This document shows, in pieces, positions 20,301 to 28,793 of a DNA stretch of 64,000 nt (its first letter is position 1; each line of letters opens with the position of its first letter). The position numbers and the translations under genes were made by a program. Origin of the DNA: Ruegeria lacuscaerulensis ITI-1157. Its GTDB lineage: Bacteria > Pseudomonadota > Alphaproteobacteria > Rhodobacterales > Rhodobacteraceae. The DNA lies in NCBI GenBank assembly GCA_000161775.1, contig GG704596.1, forward strand, positions 1,821,593-1,885,592, in the 5' to 3' direction. A model generated the notes under the pieces. The model had not been told where the DNA came from and ran no database searches. It saw only the letters and a list, made by a program, of their open reading frames with translations.

Positions 20301-20684
20301 CTTGTCGATCCGGCCCCCGAACTTTTCGACCGCACGATCGACCTTGCCGAAAAATGCGTTCAGCAGGGCGTGGATGTCCTCGGCGTCGCGCTCGCTGGAC
20401 AGTTTCGTGAACCCGGTCAGGTCGGCGAACAGTACCGTGACCTGTCGCTTGGCCGGTTCCGGTTCGGTCCGGGGCTGAAAGGGGGTGACGGTTTCGGGTT
20501 CGTCCAGTTCGGCGATGGCGCGCAGCAGCCGCCGGCGGTCGCCCACGGCGGTGACGCCGATCTCGCGCAGGTCCTCTCCCGTCAGTTCGGGAAGGATCGC
20601 CAGATCGATCTTGTTGTCCGTGAACGCCTGGATGTAGTCGGACAACCCAAGCGCGCTCAGCCATTCCTTCAGGTCGCCAGACAT
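17397..20684 (-). CDS. SAM domain, class III adenylate cyclase, AAA-type ATPase and TPR protein
   Basis: A 1095-residue cytoplasmic signalling protein. Residues 3-60 form a SAM domain (LKEWLSALGLSDYIQAF). Residues 80-250 are a class III cyclase catalytic domain with metal Asp88 (FADLTGFTK) and Asp132 (GDAVMAVFG). Lys128 and the YTVTGDGVN segment favour ATP over GTP. Residues about 265-560 are a STAND/AAA-type ATPase with Walker A GDPGIGKT at 295-302. The rest is helical TPR-like repeats. ATG 20684 has GAGGG 5 bases upstream; the frame is open to 20702. The channel-like gene follows at once. The partner of the TPR part is unknown. Confidence 0.88.
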   Translation of the reverse strand: MSGDLKEWLSALGLSDYIQAFTDNKIDLAILPELTGEDLREIGVTAVGDRRRLLRAIAELDEPETVTPFQPRTEPEPAKRQVTVLFADLTGFTKLSSERDAEDIHALLNAFFGKVDRAVEKFGGRIDKHIGDAVMAVFGAPISHTNDTERAARAALEIHAALPTLDPPLSCHIGIASGQVIASSTGSEAHTEYTVTGDGVNLASRLTDISAPGETLVSHDIQRALGPLFVGEAFGTKAIKGLNKDVEVWRLDRLARNIRARRHKFIGRDRELSLFSAAYDRCRQHGKGEVHIILGDPGIGKTHFSEQVAELAESQSYTVHSGAIMDFGTREGHSAIQSVTRSLVGLDPADDPEASAAAVRQAIDRGWVNPAGSAHLSALLELEQETGLAEVYAAMDNASRMRGRRQVIEDLLQARSRETPLLIQVEDIHWASPEILTQCCYIAAATRNLPCVLQMTSRVEGDPIDRDWETASDGALISKLELSPMGDDQARLLVEEFTAIDPELLETCVQRAGGNPLFLEQLLRNIDALTRENVPGSIQGIVQSRLDGLDRGSRIAIQAASVLGQRFSPEVLSFLLGEGHLDTATLTRTALIREAGSELMFAHALIRDGSYATLVKSERARLHEQAARWYEGKDATLRARHLDRGGAPNAARAYLEAAENLIQSFRFDEASPLIERALELPAPSGVRLDLFCARAEIHRLQGLSDDALREFGEAVALAESDEQICRIHTGLAQAARQASRYQDALNSLDIAEAAAKRAGSERDLAQINYVRGNIYFPLGRAQDAMDSNEIALTLARKLGSARLEVGALSGFGDANFMNATMRTATSFYSQAVERAREHGLVRDLAANLHNLSVARSYTGDVAQGRADAQEAIEISQKYFAFVPECVAQTCLGVACTFQGDLDGARDAFAQSAAIAQRVGAKRLEAQALEHLARTQAYAGEVSAARETGQQAVDIALEHGRNFVGPKALSALALALVDPNRQDDLLAQGAAIIAEGCVGHSHLHFYTDASAVMLARHDWGRAITFADDLAAFTASEPLPMVDLSIRQTRILAEAGRAGVDPRTHAEFDALRTGFAQMGISRSLTGSLDFLAPEPAE

Positions 20685-20752
20685 CGGGGCCCTCAGAAGC
20701 ATCCACCCAAGCGCAGCCTAGACCAGACACTGTGGTTGTGTCTGCATTTTTT

Positions 20753-20770
20753 ATATCAATTCACTGATAT
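20753..20770. promoter_or_regulatory. Palindrome ATATCA-N6-TGATAT between the cyclase and nap genes
   Basis: A perfect 6-bp inverted repeat with a 6-base spacer in an AT-rich stretch, about 70 bases upstream of the cyclase start and 190 bases upstream of the nap leader. It looks like a dimeric repressor or activator site. The regulator is unknown, and the position favours control of the cyclase-channel operon. Confidence 0.45.
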
Positions 20771-20896
20771 GACTGCCCATTATAGGCCGTAGCCATATCC
20801 GAATGGCCGTATTGGGTTGCTTCGCAGGCCAAGTACAAGGTTTGCGGCATCGGCAGAGCAGCTTTTCCGATTCGTCATGGCAAAATCCGGCGCGAC

Positions 20897-20910
20897 CTGA
20901 TCCAGATCAA
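20897..20910 (+). promoter_or_regulatory. FNR/FnrL-type box upstream of the nap operon
   Basis: CTGATCCAGATCAA matches TTGAT-N4-ATCAA with one mismatch. Its centre lies about 41 bases before position 20945, where a class II activated promoter would start, with TATCCA at 20933-20938 as a poor -10. Periplasmic nitrate reductase operons are often controlled by Fnr-type proteins in this group. Confidence 0.6.
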
Positions 20911-20962
20911 TTCGTGATTGACGCAGGCAGGCTATCCACTCAACATCAAAGGAGTACCGCGA

Positions 20963-21001
20963 ATGTCTATTAAACAGGTGAGCGGCACATGTCTGCAGTA
21001 G
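20963..21001 (+). other. Short leader ORF overlapping the napF start
   Basis: ATG at 20963 opens a 12-codon frame (MSIKQVSGTCLQ, TAG at 20999-21001). It has the best ribosome-binding site of the operon, AAGGAG nine to ten bases upstream. The napF ATG (20989) lies inside it in another frame, with only AGGTGA before it. This may be a coupling leader or the remnant of a napE-like gene. Whether the peptide is made or matters is unknown. Confidence 0.45.
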
Positions 21002-21495
21002 CAAGCAGGCGCGCGTTCCTGACGGGGCGCCTGTCTGGTGAAGACGACAGCGCGATGTGGCCGCCGGGAGCAGCCCGCGACAACTTCCCCGATCTCTGCA
21101 CCCGTTGCGGCGACTGTGTCTCTGTGTGCCCCGAGAACGTTCTGGTGCTGGGCGCCCGGGGCCTGCCGGTGTTCCAGCCGCAGGATGCGGGCTGTACCTT
21201 CTGTGGCGACTGCGCCGATGTCTGCAAGACCGAGGCGCTGGATCTGGCCCGCTTTGCCGCCTGGCCGTGGCGCGCGCGGGTGGCCGATACCTGCCTGTCG
21301 CTGAACGCGGTCAGCTGTCGGGTCTGTCAGGACAGTTGCGACCAGGGCGCCATCGGGTTCCGCCTGAAAACCGGCGGATCGGCCGATCCTGTGCTGAACG
21401 AAGACGCCTGCATCGGCTGCGGTGCCTGCGCGACCGCCTGTCCTGCGGGCGCGATCTCGTTGCAGCGCGCACAACATCTGGAGGCAGCCGAATGA
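20989..21495 (+). CDS. napF: Ferredoxin-type protein NapF
   Basis: A 168-residue iron-sulfur protein that helps load or mature NapA in the cytoplasm. Three [4Fe-4S] binding motifs are seen: CTRCGDCVSVCP, CTFCGDCADVC and CIGCGACATACP, plus a CRVCQDSC segment. The N-terminus SRRAFLTGRL is the NapF-type start that interacts with the NapA system. It is the first full gene of the nap operon and its TGA overlaps the napD ATG. Confidence 0.94.
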   Translation: MSAVASRRAFLTGRLSGEDDSAMWPPGAARDNFPDLCTRCGDCVSVCPENVLVLGARGLPVFQPQDAGCTFCGDCADVCKTEALDLARFAAWPWRARVADTCLSLNAVSCRVCQDSCDQGAIGFRLKTGGSADPVLNEDACIGCGACATACPAGAISLQRAQHLEAAE

Positions 21496-21785
21496 ATATC
21501 TGTGGATGTCTGGTGCACGTCGCTCCGAATTACACGGCATCGGCCCGCTCTGCGATCATCGGGTTCGATGGGGTCGAGATTCATGCCGAGGCCGAAGACG
21601 GACGGTTCGTGGTGGTCGTCGAGGATACGCCCGACCGCCTGGCCTCGGAGACGATCATGGATCTGCACCAGATCCCCGGGGTCGTGTCCCTGACCCTGAC
21701 CTATCACCATTTCGAAGATCTCGCGGAGACCCGTCCGCGCCCTGAAACTCCCAGCCAAGATTCCAGCCGGAGGCCCTTGCCATGA
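21492..21785 (+). CDS. napD: NapA signal-peptide-binding chaperone NapD
   Basis: A 97-residue cytoplasmic chaperone that binds the Tat signal of NapA and holds back export until cofactor insertion. It starts [21 protein letters not shown], and the [13 protein letters not shown] segment matches the small ferredoxin-like fold of the family. ATG overlaps the napF stop by four bases and the napA ATG by four bases, so all three are coupled. Confidence 0.94.
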   Translation: MNICGCLVHVAPNYTASARSAIIGFDGVEIHAEAEDGRFVVVVEDTPDRLASETIMDLHQIPGVVSLTLTYHHFEDLAETRPRPETPSQDSSRRPLP

Positions 21786-24274
21786 CCATTTCCGAATCTC
21801 GCCGCACGTTTCTGAAATCCACAGCCGCCGCCGCAACGGCGTCGGCGGCCGGTATCCCGTTGGCAACGGGGCAGGCCTCGGCCCAGGTCGCCAATGCCGA
21901 CATCCGATGGGACAAGGCACCATGCCGGTTCTGCGGCACGGGCTGCTCGGTTCTGGTGGGCACCAAGGAAGGCCGCGTGGTTGCCACCCAGGGCGACCCG
22001 GACGCGCCGGTGAACCGGGGGCTGAACTGCATCAAGGGCTATTTCCTGTCCAAGATCATGTACGGCAAGGACCGTCTGACCACCCCGCTGCTGCGCAAGT
22101 CGAACGGCGTCTATGACAAGAACGGCGAGTTCGAGCCCGTCAGCTGGGACGAAGCTTTCGACGTGATGGCCGAAAAGTGGAAAGAGGCGCTGGCCAAGAA
22201 AGGCCCGACCAGCGTGGGCATGTTCGGTTCGGGGCAGTGGACCGTGTGGGAGGGCTATGCCGCGGCCAAGCTGATGAAGGCCGGGTTCCGCTCGAACAAC
22301 ATCGACCCGAACGCGCGGCACTGCATGGCCTCGGCCGTGGTGGGCTTCATGCGCACCTTCGGCATCGACGAGCCGATGGGCTGCTATGACGACCTCGAAC
22401 ATGCCGATACCTTCGTGCTGTGGGGCTCGAACATGGCCGAGATGCACCCGATCCTGTGGTCGCGCCTGACCGATACGCGCCTGACCAAGCCGGGCGCGCA
22501 GGTGCATGTGCTGTCCACCTTCGAGCACCGCTCGTTCGAGCTGGCCGACAACGGCATCATCTTCAAGCCGCAGACTGATCTGGCGATCCTGAACTACATC
22601 GCCAACTACATCATCCAGACCGGCGCGGTGAACGAGGAGTTCGTCAAGAACCACGTCAACATCACCAAGACCGCCACCGACATCGGCTATGGCCTGCGCG
22701 AGACCCACCCGCTGCAACAGGCCGCCGCGCACCCGGATTCGGGCAAGCTCGAGGAGATCTCGTTCGAGGAATATGCGGCCTCGGTCGCCGATTACACGCT
22801 CGAATACGTCTCCGAGCTGTCGGGCGTGCCGGCGAACCAGCTCGAGCGGCTGGCCAAGGAATATGCCGATCCGAACCGCAAGGTCATGAGCCTGTGGACC
22901 ATGGGCTTCAACCAGCACACGCGCGGATCCTGGGTGAACTCGTTGATGTACAACGTGCACCTGCTGGTGGGCAAAATCGCCGAGCCCGGCAACTCGCCGT
23001 TCTCGCTGACCGGTCAGCCCTCGGCCTGCGGCACCGCGCGCGAGGTCGGCACCTTTGCGCACCGTCTGCCCGCCGACATGGTGGTGATGAATGATGAGCA
23101 TCGCAAGATCGCCGAGACCAAGTGGAACATCCCCGAGGGCACCATCCCGGCCAAGCCGGGGTTCCACGCGGTTCTGCAGCATCGCAAGCTGAAGGATGGC
23201 GACCTGAACGTCTATTGGGTGCAGTGCAACAACAACATGCAGGCCGCGCCCAACATGAACGAAGAGGGCTATCCCGGCTATCGCAACCCCGACAACTTCA
23301 TCGTCGTGTCGGACCCGTACCCGACCGTCACCGCAGTGTCGGCCGACCTGATCCTGCCCACCGCCATGTGGGTCGAGAAAGAGGGTGCCTATGGCAATGC
23401 CGAACGCCGCACCCAGTTCTGGCGTCAGCAGGTCAAGGCCCCGGGCGAGGCCAGGTCGGACCTGTGGCAGCTGATGGAGTTCTCGAAACGCTTCACCGTC
23501 GAAGAAGTTTGGGGCGAAGAGCTGCTGGCCAAGATGCCCGAGCATCGCGGCAAGACACTGTTCGACGTATTGTATGCCAACGGCAAGGTCGACAAATATC
23601 CGCTGTCGGAAACCGCCGAAGGGTTCCACAACGACGAGTCCGAGCATTTCGGTTTCTACGTCCAGAAGGGCCTGTTCGAGGAATATGCCAGCTTTGGCCG
23701 CGGCAAGGCGCATGACCTTGCGCCGTTCGAAACCTATCACCAGGCGCGTGGCCTGCGTTGGCCCGTCGTGGACGGGAAAGAGACGCTCTATCGCTTCCGC
23801 GAAGGCTATGACCCGTATGTGCCCGAAGGCGCCGAGGTGAAATTCTACGGCCACAAGGACGGCAAGGCCAAGATCATCTTTGCCCCCTACGAGCCGGCGG
23901 CCGAGGAACCGGACGAGGAATACGATCTGTGGCTGTGCACCGGCCGCGTGCTGGAGCACTGGCATTCCGGGTCGATGACCCGCCGCGTGCCCGAGCTGCA
24001 CCGCGCCTTCCCCGCCGCCGTGGTGTTCATGCACCCCGAGGACGCAAAGGAACGCGGCGTGCGCCGCGGGCAGGAGATCGTGCTGTCCACCCGCCGCGGC
24101 GAGGTGATCAGCCGTGTCGAGACCCGTGGTCGCAACAAGGTGCCGCGTGGCCTGGTGTTCATGCCTTGGTTCGACGAAGGCCAGCTGACCAACAAGCTGA
24201 CGCTGGATGCGACCTGTCCGCTGTCGAAAGAAACCGACTTCAAGAAATGCGCCTGCAAGGTCGAGCGGGCGTAA
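21782..24274 (+). CDS. napA: Periplasmic nitrate reductase catalytic subunit
   Basis: An 830-residue molybdoenzyme that reduces nitrate to nitrite in the periplasm. It has a Tat signal ([12 protein letters not shown], cleavage near ASA at 32-34). A [4Fe-4S] site is formed by Cys48, Cys51, Cys55 and Cys83. The Mo-ligand Cys181 lies in [10 protein letters not shown]. The C-terminal MGD-binding region contains [16 protein letters not shown]. Length and all key residues match functional NapA. It needs NapD and NapF from the genes just upstream and NapB as electron donor. Confidence 0.98.
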   Translation: MTISESRRTFLKSTAAAATASAAGIPLATGQASAQVANADIRWDKAPCRFCGTGCSVLVGTKEGRVVATQGDPDAPVNRGLNCIKGYFLSKIMYGKDRLTTPLLRKSNGVYDKNGEFEPVSWDEAFDVMAEKWKEALAKKGPTSVGMFGSGQWTVWEGYAAAKLMKAGFRSNNIDPNARHCMASAVVGFMRTFGIDEPMGCYDDLEHADTFVLWGSNMAEMHPILWSRLTDTRLTKPGAQVHVLSTFEHRSFELADNGIIFKPQTDLAILNYIANYIIQTGAVNEEFVKNHVNITKTATDIGYGLRETHPLQQAAAHPDSGKLEEISFEEYAASVADYTLEYVSELSGVPANQLERLAKEYADPNRKVMSLWTMGFNQHTRGSWVNSLMYNVHLLVGKIAEPGNSPFSLTGQPSACGTAREVGTFAHRLPADMVVMNDEHRKIAETKWNIPEGTIPAKPGFHAVLQHRKLKDGDLNVYWVQCNNNMQAAPNMNEEGYPGYRNPDNFIVVSDPYPTVTAVSADLILPTAMWVEKEGAYGNAERRTQFWRQQVKAPGEARSDLWQLMEFSKRFTVEEVWGEELLAKMPEHRGKTLFDVLYANGKVDKYPLSETAEGFHNDESEHFGFYVQKGLFEEYASFGRGKAHDLAPFETYHQARGLRWPVVDGKETLYRFREGYDPYVPEGAEVKFYGHKDGKAKIIFAPYEPAAEEPDEEYDLWLCTGRVLEHWHSGSMTRRVPELHRAFPAAVVFMHPEDAKERGVRRGQEIVLSTRRGEVISRVETRGRNKVPRGLVFMPWFDEGQLTNKLTLDATCPLSKETDFKKCACKVERA

Positions 24275-24301
24275 GGGCTGGAATCGCAGAGGACGGGTGT
24301 G

Positions 24302-25120
24302 ATGTCTCTGGTCGGCAAACCTCTTTCACCGCAACGGCGCCGGTTCCTGCAGGATTCGGCGCGCGCGGCGGGCGGCTGTCTGGTCGCCGGGTCGTTGCTG
24401 GCCTATCTGGCCCGCGACGCCCGCGCCCTGCCGGCCGAGGCATTGCGGCCGCCGGGGGCGTTGCCCGAGGATGATTTTCTGGGCGCCTGCATCCGCTGCG
24501 GGCTGTGCGTCCGCGACTGTCCGTATGACACGCTGAAGCTGGCCGAGTTGGGGGTTGATGCGGTAGCGACCGGAACGCCGTATTTCATCGCCCGCGACGT
24601 GCCCTGCGAAATGTGCGAAGACATCCCCTGTGTTGCGGCCTGCCCGACCGGGGCGCTGGACAAGGGGTTGCAGGACATTGACGACGCCAAGATGGGTGTC
24701 GCGGTTCTGGTCGACCAGGAGAACTGCCTGAACTTCCTGGGGCTGCGCTGCGACGTGTGCTATCGCGTCTGCCCCGTCATCGACGAGGCGATCACGCTGG
24801 AGCTGTCGCACAACGACCGCTCGGGCCACCATGCGATCTTTGCGCCGACCGTTCATGCCGACCACTGCACCGGCTGCGGCGTCTGCGAGAAAAGCTGCGT
24901 TCTGCCCGAGGCGGCGATCAAGGTGCTGCCCACACGTCTGGCGCGCGGCAGTTCGGCCGAGCATTACCGCAAGGGATGGGAAGAAAAGGCCGAGAAGGGC
25001 GGGCCGCTGGTCGAAGGCATCATCGACCTGCCCGATCGTCTGCCCGGACCGGGCGCGGACAACCTTGCCGCGCCGGGCGGGTACGAGCCGGGCTACAACC
25101 TACCGGGGGCAGGCCAATGA
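24302..25120 (+). CDS. napG: Ferredoxin-type protein NapG
   Basis: A 272-residue iron-sulfur protein with a Tat signal ([14 protein letters not shown]). It has four [4Fe-4S] motifs ([46 protein letters not shown]). With NapH it forms a quinol-oxidising module that passes electrons toward NapB/NapA. The ATG at 24302 has GAGG nine bases upstream; a GTG at 24299 is also in frame. The TGA overlaps the napH ATG. Confidence 0.94.
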   Translation: MSLVGKPLSPQRRRFLQDSARAAGGCLVAGSLLAYLARDARALPAEALRPPGALPEDDFLGACIRCGLCVRDCPYDTLKLAELGVDAVATGTPYFIARDVPCEMCEDIPCVAACPTGALDKGLQDIDDAKMGVAVLVDQENCLNFLGLRCDVCYRVCPVIDEAITLELSHNDRSGHHAIFAPTVHADHCTGCGVCEKSCVLPEAAIKVLPTRLARGSSAEHYRKGWEEKAEKGGPLVEGIIDLPDRLPGPGADNLAAPGGYEPGYNLPGAGQ

Positions 25121-26034
25121 CGGCGCGAACACATATGCCCGTCGGGCACGAGGCCCGCCAGGTCAAGGGATGGGTCGGCGCTCATCGGTTCCTGCTGCTG
25201 CGGCGGTTCAGTCAGCTGTTCTTTCTGGCCCTGTTCCTGCTGGGGCCGTGGTTCGGCATCTGGATCGTCAAGGGTACGCTGGCCGGATCGCTGACGCTGG
25301 GCGTGCTGCCGCTGACCGATCCGTTCATCCTGCTGCAGGGGCTGATGGCCGGCCACTGGCCGGAAATGACCGCGCTGGTCGGCGGGCTGATCGTTCTGGT
25401 GGCCTATGCGCTGATCGGCGGGCGGGTCTATTGCTCGTGGGTGTGCCCGATCAACCCGGTCACGGATGCCGCGCATTGGCTGCACCGTCGGCTGGATCTG
25501 CCCAAGGGCTGGCAGCCCAAACGCAGCACCCGGCTGTGGATATTGGCGACGGTTCTGATCGTGTCGGCCCTGACCGGCGTGATTGCATGGGAATTGGTGA
25601 ACCCGATCACCATGCTGCACCGCGGGCTGGTCTTTGGCATGGGTTTTGTCTGGGCGATGGTCGTGGCGATCTTTGTCTTTGACCTGTTCGTGGCCCGGCA
25701 TGGCTGGTGTGGCCATATCTGCCCGGTCGGGGCCTTCTACGGCCTGATCGGCGCCAAAAGCCTGCTGCGGGTCAGCGCCACCAACCGCGTCGCCTGCGAT
25801 GACTGCATGGATTGCTATGCGGTCTGCCCGGAAAACCAGGTGATCTCGCCCGCGCTGAAGGGCAAGCCGGGATCCAGCCCGCTGATCCTGTCGCCCGATT
25901 GCACCACATGCGGTCGCTGCATCGATGTGTGCTCGGTCGATGTCTTCAAACTTACCCACCGGTTCGATGACGCCGTCGTCGCGCCACCCGATCCAGCCGC
26001 CGCGCCCCAGGCGCGTGCCGCCAGACCTGTTTAA
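25117..26034 (+). CDS. napH: Quinol dehydrogenase membrane component NapH
   Basis: A 305-residue inner-membrane iron-sulfur protein. It has about four membrane segments (near 30-52, 80-103, 142-163, 172-193). The cytoplasmic CxxxCP motifs CSWVCPINP and CGHICPVGA follow membrane segments, and two C-terminal [4Fe-4S] sites are [12 protein letters not shown] and [11 protein letters not shown]. It partners NapG. Together with napC downstream, the cell has two possible quinol entry routes. Confidence 0.94.
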   Translation: MTARTHMPVGHEARQVKGWVGAHRFLLLRRFSQLFFLALFLLGPWFGIWIVKGTLAGSLTLGVLPLTDPFILLQGLMAGHWPEMTALVGGLIVLVAYALIGGRVYCSWVCPINPVTDAAHWLHRRLDLPKGWQPKRSTRLWILATVLIVSALTGVIAWELVNPITMLHRGLVFGMGFVWAMVVAIFVFDLFVARHGWCGHICPVGAFYGLIGAKSLLRVSATNRVACDDCMDCYAVCPENQVISPALKGKPGSSPLILSPDCTTCGRCIDVCSVDVFKLTHRFDDAVVAPPDPAAAPQARAARPV

Positions 26035-26046
26035 GGGAGTGCCAAG

Positions 26047-26484
26047 ATGAGAAAATCAATAGCGACAGGCGCAATCGCCCTGGTCCCAGTGCTTCTTGTG
26101 GGTGGGCTTGCCTTTGCGCAATCCGCCCAGGTGTCAACTTTGCGCGGTGCCGATGTGGATGAGCCCGTCATCCTGGACGAGGTGCACCGCAACGTCGAGG
26201 GCCGCATGCAGCGCAACTATCGCCAGCAGCCGCCGTTGATCCCGCACAAGATCGACCAGTACCAGATCGACATCCGCACCAACCAATGCCTGTCCTGCCA
26301 CGACTGGACCAAGGCCGGTGAGCGCAACGCGCCGACCCTGTCGATGACCCACTATCTGGACCGCGAAGGCAACGAGCTCGATCAGATCGCGGGCACCCGG
26401 TATTTCTGCAACCAGTGCCATGTGCCGCAGGCGGATGCGCCGGCCCTGGTCGACAACCTGTTCCAGCCCTCGGCCGGAAACTGA
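26047..26484 (+). CDS. napB: Periplasmic nitrate reductase di-heme cytochrome subunit
   Basis: A 145-residue exported c-type cytochrome that donates electrons to NapA. It has a signal peptide at 1-25 (cleavage AFA-QS) and heme sites CLSCH at 81-85 and CNQCH at 121-125. The start follows napH by 12 bases with GGGAG upstream. Confidence 0.96.
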   Translation: MRKSIATGAIALVPVLLVGGLAFAQSAQVSTLRGADVDEPVILDEVHRNVEGRMQRNYRQQPPLIPHKIDQYQIDIRTNQCLSCHDWTKAGERNAPTLSMTHYLDREGNELDQIAGTRYFCNQCHVPQADAPALVDNLFQPSAGN

Positions 26485-26514
26485 TCCAGCTTCGGACTGA
26501 AAGGAGCACCGAAT

Positions 26515-27210
26515 ATGGCAGACTCTCCTGAAAAGCGCGGCTTGATCGGCCGCATCTGGGCGTGGATCTGGACACCGGCCGCCGCGTTCAGCGCAGGCTT
26601 TCTGGTTCTGGCGGGCTTTCTGGCCGGCATCCTGTTCTGGGGTGGGTTCCACTGGACCCTCGAGATGACGAATACCGAAGAATTCTGCGTCTCGTGCCAC
26701 ACGATGGAAACCAACCTTGGCGAATACCGCGAAACGATCCACTACAACAACCATTCCGGCGTACGGGCCATCTGTTCCGATTGCCATGTGCCCAAGGAAT
26801 GGAGCTTCAAGATCGAAGCCAAGATCATGGCGGTGAAAGACGTCTATCACGAGCTGGTCGGCACCATCAGCACGCCCGAGAAATACGAGGATCACCGCCT
26901 GCAGATGGCCTCGGCCGTGTGGAAGAAGATGAAGGCCTCGGACAGTCGCGAATGCCGCAACTGTCACAATTTCGAATACATGGACTTCACCATTCAGGAA
27001 ACGCGCGCGGCCAACGAGCACCAGCGCGCGCTGGACGAGAACATGACCTGCATCGACTGCCACCAGGGCATCGCGCACAGCCTGCCGCCGGGGTATCTGG
27101 AGCAGTATCAAAAGGTGGTCGCGTCGCTGGAGCCGGTGACGGGCACCGAGATCGCGCAGGATACCGGTGCGGCCGAGATCCGGTCATTCCTGAACAGTGC
27201 ATCCGACTAG
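26515..27210 (+). CDS. napC: NapC/NirT-type tetraheme cytochrome c, quinol dehydrogenase
   Basis: A 231-residue membrane-anchored cytochrome that moves electrons from quinol to NapB. There is one N-terminal membrane segment (about 20-46). The heme motifs are CVSCH 58-62, CSDCH 87-91, CRNCH 147-151 and CIDCH 179-183. AAAGGAG precedes the ATG. It is the last recognised nap gene, followed at 12 bases by a small membrane protein. Confidence 0.96.
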   Translation: MADSPEKRGLIGRIWAWIWTPAAAFSAGFLVLAGFLAGILFWGGFHWTLEMTNTEEFCVSCHTMETNLGEYRETIHYNNHSGVRAICSDCHVPKEWSFKIEAKIMAVKDVYHELVGTISTPEKYEDHRLQMASAVWKKMKASDSRECRNCHNFEYMDFTIQETRAANEHQRALDENMTCIDCHQGIAHSLPPGYLEQYQKVVASLEPVTGTEIAQDTGAAEIRSFLNSASD

Positions 27211-27222
27211 GAGTGGAACGCC

Positions 27223-27480
27223 ATGCTTGAGATTTTGGGAACGATCGGCGGCAACGTCCTGAGCCTGCCCGGTATTCTGGGCCTTGCTCTGGGCATGATG
27301 ACGCGCAAGCTGTGGCTGGGCGCAGTCATGGGGGCGATCGTCGGGTTGTTGGAAACGCTCGCTTTTGCGCATTGGCAATTCGGCAATGTCGAAGCGATGG
27401 AACTGTCGATCGGCATACTCGTCGGCTTGCTGGCCGGGACCGTAGGCAGCGCCATCCGGATCAAGGGGGCCACTGTCTGA
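27223..27480 (+). CDS. Small two-segment membrane protein at the end of the nap operon
   Basis: An 85-residue hydrophobic protein with glycine-rich membrane helices at about 8-25, 31-48 and 62-80. AGGAG and a 12-base gap from napC place it in the operon. I do not recognise the family. It is not NapE by sequence, although NapE is also a small membrane protein of nap operons without a settled role. Confidence 0.7.
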   Translation: MLEILGTIGGNVLSLPGILGLALGMMTRKLWLGAVMGAIVGLLETLAFAHWQFGNVEAMELSIGILVGLLAGTVGSAIRIKGATV

Positions 27481-27504
27481 GGCGCAGGTGCGTCCGGCGC
27501 TGTT

Positions 27505-27536
27505 GGCACGAGCGCGGCGGACACTGCCGCCGTGCC
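27505..27536. terminator. Two-part hairpin between the convergent nap and holin-like genes
   Basis: GGCACG pairs with CGTGCC outside and GCGGC with GCCGC inside, with a 3-base bulge and a 7-base loop. No T-run follows. It lies between the nap operon end (27480) and the stop of the convergent gene (27546), where a two-way terminator is expected. Confidence 0.5.
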
Positions 27537-27545
27537 TACTCTGTG

Positions 27546-28016
27546 TCAGTCCTTGCGCTTTTTCAGATGTCGGATCACCGCATTGGCGATCACACCGGCC
27601 AGGCCCGGTGCCAATGCGCCAAGCGGGTCGCGCGAAACGGCCTTCAGGCCCTGCACCGTGTCACGGACTTCGGTCAGAGTGTCCTGCAATTCGGTTTCGA
27701 TATCCGCGATCGCCATGTCCCGCAGTTCGGCCACGGGGGCGGTGTCGGTTTCGGCGCTGAACGAATTGGCCACGGCCAGTAAGGCCAGCGCCACCCCAAT
27801 ATCAACCAGCCCCGCGATCAGCGCGGCCACCGGTTTGGACAAGGTGGCCGAGAGGGCGAGATAACCCGCGACGTTCAGCATAACGACAGCCAGTGCGGCC
27901 GCCAGACCAGCCGCGGCAAAAAAACCGGTGCGTTTGACCAGCACGGCCAGGTTCCGCTGTGCGATCAAGCGTTCGGTGCGCAGTACGATCGACACGTTTC
28001 TGGAAATTCGGCTCAT
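27546..28016 (-). CDS. Phage-holin-family-like (DUF1469-type) membrane protein
   Basis: A 156-residue protein with two adjacent membrane helices (about 30-58 and 64-86) followed by a helical cytoplasmic tail. This layout fits the Phage_holin_3_6/DUF1469 proteins that are common in bacterial chromosomes and not tied to prophages. The gene 12 bases upstream encodes a membrane-anchored helical protein, a frequent partner. The pair may act in envelope stress, but nothing here proves it. Confidence 0.65.
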   Translation of the reverse strand: MSRISRNVSIVLRTERLIAQRNLAVLVKRTGFFAAAGLAAALAVVMLNVAGYLALSATLSKPVAALIAGLVDIGVALALLAVANSFSAETDTAPVAELRDMAIADIETELQDTLTEVRDTVQGLKAVSRDPLGALAPGLAGVIANAVIRHLKKRKD

Positions 28017-28027
28017 CGGGCACCCTC

Positions 28028-28309
28028 CTAGCGCGCTTTGCCAAGCAAGTAGCCCAGCGCAAAGACACCCAAGGAAAACAGGATCGCCTTCTTGTGGGGC
28101 AGGGCGTCAAGCTCGGCCAGGATCGAATCGACTTCTCCGGACCAGTCCTCCCACTCGGACGAAAGCCGATCGGGGATGTCCTCGACGGCGTCCTGCAACT
28201 TTTGTTTGGCCGATTTGACCGTCGAGGCGTCAGAGGAGTCCGCTTGCGCACGTTCATCCAGCTGGCGCCGCAATTCCGCGACCTGCTTTTCCAATTCCGC
28301 CTTGGTAAC
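28028..28309 (-). CDS. ElaB/YqjD-like membrane-anchored coiled-coil protein
   Basis: A 93-residue protein with a charged coiled coil (KAELEKQVAELRRQLDE) and a single C-terminal membrane helix ending in GYLLGKAR, like DUF883 (ElaB/YqjD) proteins that tether to the inner membrane. The ATG at 28309 has AGAGG eight bases upstream. An in-frame ATG at 28345 has no ribosome-binding site. It is co-directional with the holin-like gene 12 bases downstream. Confidence 0.7.
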   Translation of the reverse strand, partial: VTKAELEKQVAELRRQLDERAQADSSDASTVKSAKQKLQDAVEDIPDRLSSEWEDWSGEVDSILAELDALPHKKAILFSLGVFALGYLLGKAR

Positions 28310-28793
28310 CATCTCCAGCACCTCTGTTGCCGCTATCATCTTCATGTTGCATCAATTTCAAGCATGAGGCGAGTCCCTCGGTCGGCTGCCTTCCGTTTGC
28401 CAGCTTCGATGTCCTTCAATCGGCCGCTTGGGTGATGCCCTTGTGCCCGCTGCAGCGTCGTGGCTGCCGATTGGTGGCGCAACCCGCCCGGAACTGGCAG
28501 GCGATCTGACGCCAACGCCGGGCTCGATCCATCACGCACCATTTGAATGTTGGTCGTGATTTGATGCCCAACGGCGAATAGTGACGAAAAGAGCCCAAGT
28601 GCTGCAAACTGAAAATGCAAATCCACCTGTGCGGACCGCTCAGAGTTTTCGCAGCGTTTCGCAAGATGGCAGCGGCCTTCAAGCCGGTATTTGGTGAATT
28701 GATCTTCGTGGGCATATTGGCAAACGGCTCCGCGTACACCACTCTTGTAACGTTGATCCGGGAGGGAAGCGTGACATTCGTGGACATGGCGGC
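28310..28793. other. 484-base region without a recognised gene
   Basis: It lies between two divergent genes. Short open frames on both strands (for example plus 28615-28797 and minus 28342-28626) have no recognisable protein features. The 3' end holds GGGAGGG about 25 bases before the Crp/Fnr gene start. Promoters for both sides must be here, but I see no sharp motif. Confidence 0.4.

Noticed and set aside
21704..24034. 776-codon minus-strand frame opposite napA
   Set aside because: NapA on the plus strand has all catalytic motifs; the antisense product is low-complexity His/Val/Gly-rich.
27546..28016. Prophage remnant suggested by a holin-like protein
   Set aside because: No other phage gene, integrase or att-like repeat is present; DUF1469-type proteins are common chromosomal genes.
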